A stretch of 64,000 bases of DNA from NCBI GenBank assembly GCA_025656455.1, contig JAHXHS010000001.1:124001-188000 (forward strand), given 5' to 3'. The translations under genes were made by a program, and so were the position numbers. Below are positions 55,245-62,362 of this stretch, piece after piece; within the stretch, counting starts at the first letter, position 1; each line of letters opens with the position of its first letter. Source of the stretch: Candidatus Thiodiazotropha sp. (ex Epidulcina cf. delphinae). Lineage in GTDB: Bacteria; Pseudomonadota; Gammaproteobacteria; Chromatiales; Chromatiaceae. Under the pieces are notes generated by a model. The model was given only the letters and a program-made list of their open reading frames with translations. It was not told the origin of the DNA and did no database searches.

Positions 55245-57194
55245 TCATGGTGAATCCTGTTTCGGCCTCACTACCTGGGGACAGACAGCTGCTATCTCCT
55301 GATACACCCGCCAGGGCTGTTCTTCATAGCGCCGGGAGAAGTGGAAAGGGATCAGGTGCTGTACCTGCGCCTCATTGGCTATCTCTCCACAGGCAAGGGT
55401 TGTCAGATGTCCAGTACACCGGGCCTGTGCGCTCTCCTGTTGCAGGAAGGTCGCCTCACAGAAGAAGGTGTGCGCACCCTGTGCCAATGCCTTTAGCTTG
55501 ATCCGGTTGTCTAGGGTATCCGCAAAATCTGTGGCATACACCAGCTTGCTGCCCTGGCTTATCAGTATCAGGTCCTCGGCTAGCTTTGCCACGGTCTCCT
55601 CACGGCCATCGGGAAGTCTTATGCTGGCTGTCTCATCACCGGCATAGAGACACGCCTTCAGCTCATTCAGCCAGGGACCGGGTTCCAGTTGCCGTTCAAG
55701 CAATCGCTCCTTGCGCACATTGGTCTGTTTGGTGGGCTCATAGGCAAAGGCCAAGACCGGTGTACCATGATCCAGGGTCACGGTACGCACGCGGAAAGCG
55801 GGCTCCGCCAACAGCACACCCTCTCGCACATTCTCTTCACCACAGGGGTTACAACCCGGCTGCCCGGCCTGTAAACGGTATCTTTTCAAACAAGCACCAT
55901 GCAGCTCTGCCACCTCGAAGCGAGGCCCCCGCATTCCGATCCGGTCCCAGTGAATACCACTGATGAGTCCCGCGACGTTGGCTGCAAGACCTGGTGGACC
56001 GTACAGACGACAGACAGTGCTCTCGCCAATGCGGGAACGCAGCAACCAGAGAAAGCCACAGATGTGATCGACATGAGCATGGGTAATAAAAACATCGCTC
56101 ACCTGATGGGCAATGCGTGTCGGCAGCCGGGAGCCCTCTCCCAGATCGAACAGCAGGCTGCGCCGCTGATGGCGCAGGCGCAGATGCAGCAGCGGATCAC
56201 CGAAGACACCATTCACCAGTACCGCCATGACAGTTCCCACATGCACCAGAGGCCGCATCCCGCCGTTAGCTTGTATCGCCGCATCCGGCAGTAGATCCGG
56301 CGGCGGTATATAGCGCACCAGCTTATCGGCAAATGGCTTGCTCGTGGTCAGCAGACCAGCGGCATCACGGCAGGCATCCCGTACCAGTAAGGTACCGGTC
56401 GGCCGATGAGGGACAGGTAAACGCACGGTGAGTGTCTCGTTTTCCGCCTTGACCACCTCGCCCATCGCCACAGTATGCTCCCGTTCCAGGAAGGCCACCT
56501 GCTTGCCCAGCCAGGCTTCCGGTGCATTACGGGGAGGCGTGCCGAGCAGTTGCAACCGACGCAAAGGGAGTGTGCAATCTTCTGCCCCACCAAGGTAGTC
56601 ATCCCAAAGCCGTGTTCGATGCCGGGCACGCCGCATCTTGCCGGGACGGCTGGCCTTTTCTGCAGCCTTGATATAAGCCACCTCAATACCCAAGCTCTGT
56701 AACTCATGCACCAGCAGTGGCGGCTGGGTCAGACGCTGCAATACCAGCAGCAGATCGATATCGGCAGCCTCGACCAGGGAAACGAGCAACTCAGCACCGG
56801 CAACCCCCCTGGTCACCCCAGGAGTATCCAGTAACAAGGTGCCGGCAGAAACTTCATTAGCCAATCTGCTGACCGCCGACACCAGGGGCAGGCGAAATCT
56901 GGCGGCATCCAGGGAACAGAGCGCATCCATCTTCCTCAGTGACCAACCCGCTTCCACCCAACGCCCCAGACAGACCGCGCCGGGCGCGCCAAAGACCGGC
57001 GAGCCCGGGTCCACACTGAGACAAAAGACCGAGCGTCCCAGACCCGATAACTGCGCTGCCAGACCCGCAGCCAGGGTGGTTTTGCCGATCCCGGGGTGGC
57101 CAAACAGCAATACCCGCCGATCCCGGCTCAACAGATGCCCGGCAATCAAGGCAGGCATAGCCTCGAAGTATGCTGGAGAATCGGACTGGTTCAT
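55245..57194 (-). CDS. Clp1-like polynucleotide kinase fused to a tRNase Z-like metallo-beta-lactamase domain
   Basis: A 649-residue two-domain protein. Residues 1-300 resemble Clp1/Grc3 polynucleotide 5'-kinases: Walker A GHPGIGKTT at 32-40, SVDPGSPVFGAPGAVCLG matching the VDxDxGQ...PPG region, LLLDTPGV and LLLVLQR as the following strands. Residues 315-649 are a metallo-beta-lactamase domain with THAHVDH (His372, His374, Asp376, His377), ATDFADT and, near the end, HFSRRY (618-623), which is the signature of tRNase Z. One chain would thus contain RNA 5'-phosphorylation and an endonuclease. It shares a gene neighbourhood with rtcB and archease. Substrate is inferred as tRNA or other structured RNA. 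The gene ends 100 bp before the Pro-rich gene, which may be in the same transcript. Confidence 0.88.
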   Translation of the reverse strand: MNQSDSPAYFEAMPALIAGHLLSRDRRVLLFGHPGIGKTTLAAGLAAQLSGLGRSVFCLSVDPGSPVFGAPGAVCLGRWVEAGWSLRKMDALCSLDAARFRLPLVSAVSRLANEVSAGTLLLDTPGVTRGVAGAELLVSLVEAADIDLLLVLQRLTQPPLLVHELQSLGIEVAYIKAAEKASRPGKMRRARHRTRLWDDYLGGAEDCTLPLRRLQLLGTPPRNAPEAWLGKQVAFLEREHTVAMGEVVKAENETLTVRLPVPHRPTGTLLVRDACRDAAGLLTTSKPFADKLVRYIPPPDLLPDAAIQANGGMRPLVHVGTVMAVLVNGVFGDPLLHLRLRHQRRSLLFDLGEGSRLPTRIAHQVSDVFITHAHVDHICGFLWLLRSRIGESTVCRLYGPPGLAANVAGLISGIHWDRIGMRGPRFEVAELHGACLKRYRLQAGQPGCNPCGEENVREGVLLAEPAFRVRTVTLDHGTPVLAFAYEPTKQTNVRKERLLERQLEPGPWLNELKACLYAGDETASIRLPDGREETVAKLAEDLILISQGSKLVYATDFADTLDNRIKLKALAQGAHTFFCEATFLQQESAQARCTGHLTTLACGEIANEAQVQHLIPFHFSRRYEEQPWRVYQEIAAVCPQVVRPKQDSP

Positions 57195-57355
57195 TTGCCT
57201 CCCCTATTCTGAGCATAGCGGAAGTGGGAGCTGTTTCTGGTCAGGTTGATATTGTGATAGCTCAGGGATTGAAGGTTCAGCATCAGCCTGTTTTTCCGAT
57301 CATCACCTATGCTTTGAAACAGCGCTGTTTAAACAATAAGCGATATGAGCATAAG

Positions 57356-58036
57356 ATGACGAAACGAATCCCGCTACTGATCCTGGTAGTTGTGACCTGC
57401 GGGGGGACAACCATGGCTGAAACGAACATCCATCAACTACCGGAACCACGCCTGGAAGGCGGCAAGGCCTTGATCGATGTATTACAGGAACGCCGATCAA
57501 TACGGGAATATTCAACACAGCCATTGACCCTGCAAGAGGTTGCCCAACTCCTATGGTCGGCCCAGGGAATCACCTCGCGGGAAGGCTTTCGAACCGCTCC
57601 GTCTGCCGGCGCACTCTATCCCCTGGTATTACATCTGGTAGCCGGAACGGTGGAGGGGCTGGCGTCCGGCAATTATCGGTATGATCCACACAGCCATACA
57701 CTGGAAATGGTTGTTGCCGGTGACCTTCGCCCTGGCCTTGCCCATACCGCATTGGATCAAGGATGGATTCAGCAGGCATCCGCTGCGGTGGTGATCAGTG
57801 CGATTTTTTCACGCACTACCCGGAAATACGGGGACCGTGGCGTCCGATATGCTCACATGGAGGCAGGTTACGCCGGGCAGAATCTGTTCCTGCAGGCTGA
57901 GGCGATGGGATTGGCCACTGTTGTCGTGGGCGCATTCGATGATGATGCCCTGAAAGCTTTATTGCATCTACCTACGGATGAACAACCCCTTTCCATCCTG
58001 CCTATCGGCTATCCCAGGCAGGCAATAACGGATTGA
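57356..58036 (+). CDS. Exported SagB-type nitroreductase-family protein
   Basis: A 226-residue FMN-dependent nitroreductase-fold protein. N-terminal signal (IPLLILVVVTCGGTTMA) places it outside the cytoplasm. RRSIREYSTQPLTLQEVAQLLW, GITSREGFRTAPSAGALYPL and GLATVVVGAF are the typical FMN-binding and dimer segments of the SagB/ThcOx group. The frame is open from 57170 but the ATG at 57356 begins the signal. Members oxidise thiazoline peptides or reduce nitro compounds; peptide substrate genes are not present here. It is divergent from the kinase-nuclease gene. Confidence 0.85.
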   Translation: MTKRIPLLILVVVTCGGTTMAETNIHQLPEPRLEGGKALIDVLQERRSIREYSTQPLTLQEVAQLLWSAQGITSREGFRTAPSAGALYPLVLHLVAGTVEGLASGNYRYDPHSHTLEMVVAGDLRPGLAHTALDQGWIQQASAAVVISAIFSRTTRKYGDRGVRYAHMEAGYAGQNLFLQAEAMGLATVVVGAFDDDALKALLHLPTDEQPLSILPIGYPRQAITD

Positions 58037-58088
58037 CTGCCATGACTAAGCATCGGCGATATCACTGTCGAAACCGCTCATATGGCAT

Positions 58089-59519
58089 TCAGCCTTTGAT
58101 GCATACCAGGGGTTCCAACCTTGCCACCTTTTTCGACAACCCCGCCCTGTCCGCCGCGTCCACCACGCGGTTCACATCCTTGTAGGCCTGCGGCGCCTCC
58201 TCGGCAACGCCTCGCAAGGACGGGCTGCGGATCAGGATGCCTCGGGTCTCCAGCTCCTTGACCACGTCCCCGCCGCGCCATCGCTTGGTGGCGGCACGCC
58301 GGCTCATGGCCCTCCCCGCCCCATGACAGGAGGAGCTGAAGGCCAGTGTTTCGCTCTCCTTGGTACCGGCCAGGATATAGGAGCCGGTGCCCATGGAACC
58401 GCCGATTAACACCGGCTGGCCCACCTCGCGCAGTCCCATGGGGAGATCCCGGTGCCCCGGTCCCAGGGCCCGGGTGGCGCCCTTGCGGTGTACGAACAGG
58501 CGCCGCCTGTGACCATCCACCTCGTGGCTCTCCTCCTTGCAGGTGTTGTGAGAGACGTCGTACAACAGCAACAGATCCACCTCCGGCAGCACCGCCTCGA
58601 ACACCTGCCGGGTGAGATGGGTCAGGATCTGGCGGTTGGCCAGGGCGCAGTTGATGCCTGCACGCATGGCGCCGAGATATCGCCGCCCTACGTCCGATTG
58701 CAGCGGCGCACAGGCTAACTCCCGGTCCGGCAGGCGGATACCGTACCGTCCGGCGGACAGGGCCATGGACTGCAGGAACTCGGTACCGATCTGATGCCCC
58801 AGCCCGCGCGAGCCACAGTGGATGCTCACCACCACGTCACCCTCCTTGAGGCTGAAGCCGGCCGCCACCGTTTCGTCGTAGACGTCGGTGACCACCTGCA
58901 CTTCCAGGTAGTGATTGCCCGAACCCAGGGTGCCCATTTCGTTCATCTGCCGTTGCTTGGCCCGATCAGATACCATCGTGGGATCAGCACCAGCCATGTA
59001 TCCGTGCTCTTCGGTACGTTCCAGATCCGCCTCCTCGCCATAGCCCTGTTCTACCGCCCACCGGGCGCCACGTTGGAGCATATCGCGCATCTGTTTGGCG
59101 CTCAGATGGATGCGTCCGGTGCTACCCACGCCAGCCGGTATGCTGCGGGATAATTCATCCGCCAAGCGCTTTTTCACTGGTTGAATACGCTCCAGGCTAA
59201 GGCTGGTATGCAGGGTACGCACGCCGCAGGAGATGTCAAAACCCACCCCGCCAGCGGAGATCACGCCCCCCTCGTCGGGATCGAAGGCCGCCACCCCGCC
59301 GATGGGAAAGCCATAGCCCCAGTGGGCATCCGGCATGGCATAGGCGGCCTGTACGATACCGGGCAGGGCAGCCACGTTGCTTACCTGCTCGAACACCTTG
59401 TGGTCCATGGCCTCGATCAGCTCATGGTCGGCGTAGAGGATGGCCGGTACCCGCATCTCCCCTCGCGGTTCGATGCGCCAGGTGTTTTCGGAAATCTGTG
59501 TTGGAGTGATGACAGTCAT
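58089..59519 (-). CDS. rtcB: tRNA-splicing/RNA-repair ligase RtcB
   Basis: A 476-residue GTP- and Mn-dependent ligase that joins RNA 3'-phosphate or 2',3'-cyclic phosphate ends to 5'-hydroxyl ends. Metal and GMP-site residues are visible: GFDISCGVRT with Cys98 (same number as in Pyrococcus RtcB), MPDAHWGYGFPIGG, HCGSRGLGHQIG, YDVSHNTCK and SCHGAGRAMSRR with the guanylylated His. ATG at 59519 has GGGAGA upstream; the longer frame from 59606 is not homologous. Archease, its activator, is encoded 680 bp upstream on the same strand, with nested repeat elements in between. Confidence 0.97.
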   Translation of the reverse strand: MTVITPTQISENTWRIEPRGEMRVPAILYADHELIEAMDHKVFEQVSNVAALPGIVQAAYAMPDAHWGYGFPIGGVAAFDPDEGGVISAGGVGFDISCGVRTLHTSLSLERIQPVKKRLADELSRSIPAGVGSTGRIHLSAKQMRDMLQRGARWAVEQGYGEEADLERTEEHGYMAGADPTMVSDRAKQRQMNEMGTLGSGNHYLEVQVVTDVYDETVAAGFSLKEGDVVVSIHCGSRGLGHQIGTEFLQSMALSAGRYGIRLPDRELACAPLQSDVGRRYLGAMRAGINCALANRQILTHLTRQVFEAVLPEVDLLLLYDVSHNTCKEESHEVDGHRRRLFVHRKGATRALGPGHRDLPMGLREVGQPVLIGGSMGTGSYILAGTKESETLAFSSSCHGAGRAMSRRAATKRWRGGDVVKELETRGILIRSPSLRGVAEEAPQAYKDVNRVVDAADRAGLSKKVARLEPLVCIKG

Positions 59520-59672
59520 AGCGTTCTCCCATATCCGAAAGACAAAGACCGGTGGTCTTTGGACAACCTTGTTTTCACCGACCATTCCCGTGTCAGTCAG
59601 GACCATAGCACCGGTGAGTTACGGCGCACATCAACCCCCGCATGGTTCGACAGATCTGCAGCATGGGCACTC

Positions 59673-59713
59673 TTAAAGCCCTGAACACGACATATTAGGT
59701 TGCCGGGTTAATA
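59673..59713. repeat. Single end of a TTAACCCGGC-family element
   Basis: The inverse of the family end: AAAGCCCTGAACACGACATA followed by TTAGGTTGCCGGGTTAATAA. Only one terminus is present, directly abutting the composite element at 59726. It lies between rtcB and archease. Confidence 0.65.
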
Positions 59714-59725
59714 ACCCACCCTAAG

Positions 59726-60191
59726 GGCCGCGGAAAAAAAGATTTAACCCAAACTACTTGTCTTCTTGCCCGCCTTCTTTGTTGTAGCTTCGGTTACCTA
59801 GTGTACCTCGTCATAGATACTGTAACATTCAGAGCCACCCAAATGCGCCAGAACAAGGCGCGGCTCGCCGGGAGAAGTGGCACATGGATGTGCCGTTTAC
59901 GGACCGAAGGATGGAATGGCGCGCCCTTGCCAAGAGCCGAAACGCAGGGCTGGCGCATTTGGGTGGCTCCCTTCGGGCGAGCCAGGAAGGGGTCATCCAC
60001 GGCGTTATGCCTCTTGGCAAGGGCTGGGCCATTCCCGGCGAGGCATGCCTTGTGGCTAACCCCTTCCTGGCTCGCTGAATGTTACAGTATCTATGACGAG
60101 GTACACTAGGCCCGGCTACGCGCCCTTCGCTACGCCTCAAAGGCAGGCAACAATCCGGCGCATTTTGGGTTAAATCTTTTTTTCCGAGGCC
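59726..60191. repeat. Composite inverted-repeat element flanked by CTAAG, host of a nested element
   Basis: Ends GGCCGCGGAAAAAAAGATTT (59726) and the inverse at 60164-60191 (AAATCTTTTTTTCCGAGGCC) form terminal repeats of about 28 bp with one mismatch. The stem continues inwards in imperfect form (TTGCCCGCCTT...AAGGCAGGCAA). CTAAG directly repeats at 59721-59725 and 60192-60196. Its central loop is interrupted by the CTAG-flanked element at 59802-60105, so it is the older of the two. The right end is three bases before the archease stop codon. Confidence 0.85.
59802..60105. repeat. Inverted-repeat element with two hairpins nested inside another, flanked by CTAG
   Basis: Perfect 31-bp terminal repeats, beginning TGTACCTCGTCATAGATACT, enclose hairpin 1 (59832-59969, arms GAGCCACCCAAATGCGCCAG) and hairpin 2 (59978-60074, arms CGAGCCAGGAAGGGGT). 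CTAG repeats directly at 59798-59801 and 60106-60109. The core of hairpin 1 (GGGAGAAGTGGCACATGGAT, then GGACCGAAGGATGGAATGGC) occurs also in the element at 53297, in reverse orientation and with unrelated arms. Confidence 0.93.
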
Positions 60192-60198
60192 CTAAGTA

Positions 60199-60621
60199 CT
60201 ACACGTCCACCACGCACTGGGCCAGCCACAGCCCGTCATCCCGTCGTCGCACTTCCAGAGCGGTCAGAGTCGCACCCTTGATCTCCACCGCCGGTCGATG
60301 CCGCGGCCGCTCCACCGGCTCGCCCCAGGCTGTTCCCGTCAGGCGCCGGTGGGCTATGTCCACCCGATAACGCCCGAACAGCATACGGCGGGTAGCCATC
60401 AAGAACACCAACTCGTTGAGCCACTGGAACAACAAGTACTCGACATCCGGCGCCTCCACTGCCACTGGCACCTCGATGAGCGGTCGCACCCGTTCCAACT
60501 CGGTGATCACTGCCGTCATGGCCGACGCAGACTGCTCGAAGGCCTCAGCCAGAGTGCGGCCGACGCCGCGCACGCCGATGTCCGCTTCGTGGTGAAAATG
60601 TTCCCAGTAAGGTGCGTCCAT
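60199..60621 (-). CDS. Archease, RtcB-activating protein
   Basis: A 140-residue protein of the archease family, which promotes RtcB guanylylation and multiple turnover. [23 protein letters not shown] is the characteristic N-terminal segment (with HxADIG), [15 protein letters not shown] the central helix, and the C-terminus ends in [17 protein letters not shown] and a short tail. ATG at 60621 has GGGAG eight bases upstream. It is encoded upstream of rtcB on the same strand. The composite repeat at 59726-60191 begins three bases after its stop codon and may uncouple the two genes. Confidence 0.95.
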   Translation of the reverse strand: MDAPYWEHFHHEADIGVRGVGRTLAEAFEQSASAMTAVITELERVRPLIEVPVAVEAPDVEYLLFQWLNELVFLMATRRMLFGRYRVDIAHRRLTGTAWGEPVERPRHRPAVEIKGATLTALEVRRRDDGLWLAQCVVDV

Positions 60622-60769
60622 ACTGCCGACTCCCGGTGACGGGAAAAGAAATGTATCGATATTCCACTTAGAATTGTAGTCGGCCAAGCCAGGTTAGATA
60701 TCTGCTAACAGCGGAAGGTCAAGGCGCTGTGCCGCACGTATTCCAGCTAGACGGAGAGCACCACTGCGG

Positions 60770-60967
60770 GATGCTCTTGGTACCGATGGCATCCTGGAGA
60801 CCGAAATCAAGGTGATTGACTTGTTACCGTATATATCGGGCAGGATCACCACGCACTATTCGGCGGCCGAACTTGAGAACCTGATTGAAGCGGCCAACCG
60901 GGTGTGCGGGGAAAACTCCCGCACTGGTGTTGTTGAAACAAAAAGCGGCTACCAACTGAAAAGATAA
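60770..60967 (+). pseudogene. C-terminal remnant of a phage-type integrase
   Basis: A frame of 65 codons ending at TAA 60967 reads GRITTHYSAAELENLIEAAN and RVCGENSRTG, which resembles the C-terminal end of tyrosine integrases (the THYS segment with the catalytic Tyr). No start codon or upstream catalytic domain is present. It ends 24 bases before a tRNA 3' fragment, the usual place for an integrase next to an attachment site. Recognition is by pattern; the alternative is a chance open frame. Confidence 0.5.
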
Positions 60968-60991
60968 CCGCTTGATTGTAGAACTGAAGAA

Positions 60992-61036
60992 TGGCGCGCC
61001 CGGAAGGATTCGAACCTCCGACCCCCTAGTTCGTAG
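60992..61036 (-). other. tRNA-Arg 3' fragment, probable attachment site
   Basis: Read on the minus strand the sequence starts with the anticodon loop CTACGAA of tRNA-Arg(ACG), followed by the variable region GGGGTCGG, the T-arm GGTTCGAATCC and the acceptor end GGGCGCGCCA including CCA. The 5' half (D-arm, acceptor 5' strand) is missing; upstream sequence cannot pair with the acceptor end. Duplicated tRNA 3' ends mark the edges of integrated elements. Its 3' end faces the rtcB region, so an element would lie to the right, together with the recombinase at 62363. Confidence 0.8.
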
Positions 61037-61373
61037 TTAGCGTCTTAAATTGTAACATATTGTTTTTATTGAAATAATCCTGGACGCTCGTTGCCAATTT
61101 TGCACAACAATGCAGGACAATGCATAACTAATCCCCGCAAAAGTCCCGCACGGTTTTTTTGGGCTATTTCGCCTGAAATATAGTGTCAGCTGTCAGCACA
61201 CCCAAGTTTATACAGTGAATAATCTCGTTATCCAGATAGGCATTATTTACTATGAATCTTCCTTCCTATTTTGATAAACCATTCTGGTATGCTGAGATGA
61301 ATCCTGGGCATTAGCTATAAAAACCGCATGTTAACTATACTTGACATACTGTAATTTATAACCAACACTAATA
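61037..61373. other. A+T-rich region at the left end of the integrated element
   Basis: About 340 bp without a gene, immediately inside the tRNA fragment. It probably holds the upstream region of the toxin-antitoxin pair. TATACTTGACATACTG near 61337 looks promoter-like but the boxes do not space well. Confidence 0.4.
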
Positions 61374-61697
61374 ATGGCGATAGAGATTCTTAAATACGCA
61401 ACAAAAGACAGGGGCATTCCCATTGATGAGTGGCTTGCAGGCCTTAGAGACCAACGGGCAAAAGCACGCATTCTCATCCGTCTGGACCGTTTGGAATTAG
61501 GCCTGGAAGGTCAATGGCGATCCGTCGGTGACAATGTCCGGGAATTGAAGATTTCTGAAGGCAAAGGTTACCGCGTGTACTACGCTTGGGACGGCCAAAC
61601 CATCGTCGTATTGCTGTGTGGTGGTGACAAATCAACACAGAGCACCGATATATCGAAGGCTAAAGCATTCTGGAAAGATTACAATGAACGCAAATAA
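61374..61697 (+). CDS. RelE/ParE-superfamily addiction-module toxin (HigB-like)
   Basis: A 107-residue toxin-like protein: PIDEWLAGLRDQRAKARILIRLDRLELG, VRELKISEGKGYRVYYAWDGQTIVVLLCGGDKSTQ are typical of the HigB-type addiction module killer family, which cleaves mRNA at the ribosome. The family's basic residues (Arg, Lys in the beta-sheet) are present. Its 3' end overlaps the downstream antitoxin gene by 14 bp, the toxin-first order usual for HigBA. It lies inside the putative integrated element, which it may stabilise. Confidence 0.92.
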   Translation: MAIEILKYATKDRGIPIDEWLAGLRDQRAKARILIRLDRLELGLEGQWRSVGDNVRELKISEGKGYRVYYAWDGQTIVVLLCGGDKSTQSTDISKAKAFWKDYNERK

Positions 61698-62016
61698 ACC
61701 ATTCAAACCCTACCGGGCGGCGGATCACCTCCAAAGCCCTGGGGAGGCCGCCGAGTATCTGAATGCCGCCATTGAGGATGGCCACCCTGCGGTGCTGTTG
61801 AAGGCGCTTCGAAATGTCGCAGAATCAGCAGGAGGCATGTCACACCTATCTCGAGAAACAGGCCTCAGTCGAGAGAGCCTATACAAGGCGCTTTCCGAAG
61901 ATGGCAATCCCCGCCTTTCGAGCCTGGATGCCATCTTGCGGGCTATGGGATTGCGCCTGAATATACAACCGCTGTCTCCGGCTGAGGAAACAGATAGAAA
62001 CCTAAGAACAGCCTAG
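61684..62016 (+). CDS. HigA-like antitoxin with helix-turn-helix
   Basis: A 110-residue antitoxin. Residues about 45-90 form an XRE-type helix-turn-helix (GGMSHLSRETGLSRESLYKALSEDGNPRLSSLDAILRAMGL). The ATG at 61684 overlaps the toxin gene by 14 bp, and both form an operon that is likely autorepressed by the toxin-antitoxin complex. An earlier in-frame start at 61618 lies within the toxin gene and is not used. Confidence 0.92.
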   Translation: MNANKPFKPYRAADHLQSPGEAAEYLNAAIEDGHPAVLLKALRNVAESAGGMSHLSRETGLSRESLYKALSEDGNPRLSSLDAILRAMGLRLNIQPLSPAEETDRNLRTA

Positions 62017-62362
62017 GTATTTCATAAGGGGATCAAACCTATCCTCATTGGTTTGCACAGCTATCACAAATGACATTTCACCTGCCCCTCCTCCGCTGAC
62101 CTCCTCTCCCCGCCCAATAGGCATTACCCAACAAATAGGCGCATTATCTTATTGTTTTTATTGGCTTTTATAAGCTTTATCTTTTTGAGAAGAAGTTAAT
62201 AGCCTCGCATTTTCCATATCAACTCCCTAGACTAAAAGTCTTTCGTAGTTGGAGGCAAAATATGCCGGTACGGATCGATAGCTAAGAGTTATCGTCGCAT
62301 TGGAGGCATATCCCACTCCGGGTCTCCAAAAAATAACCAATAACAGATCCCGGAGTATACAA
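62017..62362. other. Intergenic region between antitoxin and recombinase genes
   Basis: About 345 bp, A+T-rich near 62140-62190. Two GGAGGCA units (62252 and 62299) precede the recombinase gene, with CCCGGAGTATAC just before its start. No ORF or clear inverted repeat. Confidence 0.4.

Noticed and set aside
57356..58036. Thiazole/oxazole-modified peptide (TOMM) cluster because of the SagB-like protein
   Set aside because: The protein has a signal peptide, and no YcaO-type cyclodehydratase, E1-like partner or precursor gene is nearby.
59801..60140. Open frames on both strands inside the nested repeat element, up to 103 codons
   Set aside because: They run through inverted repeats and have mirror-image composition; the same segments at 53322-53603 give different frames, so there is no protein conservation.
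60992..61036. Complete tRNA-Arg gene
   Set aside because: No 5' half that could pair with the acceptor end GGGCGCGCC; only the anticodon loop onward is present.
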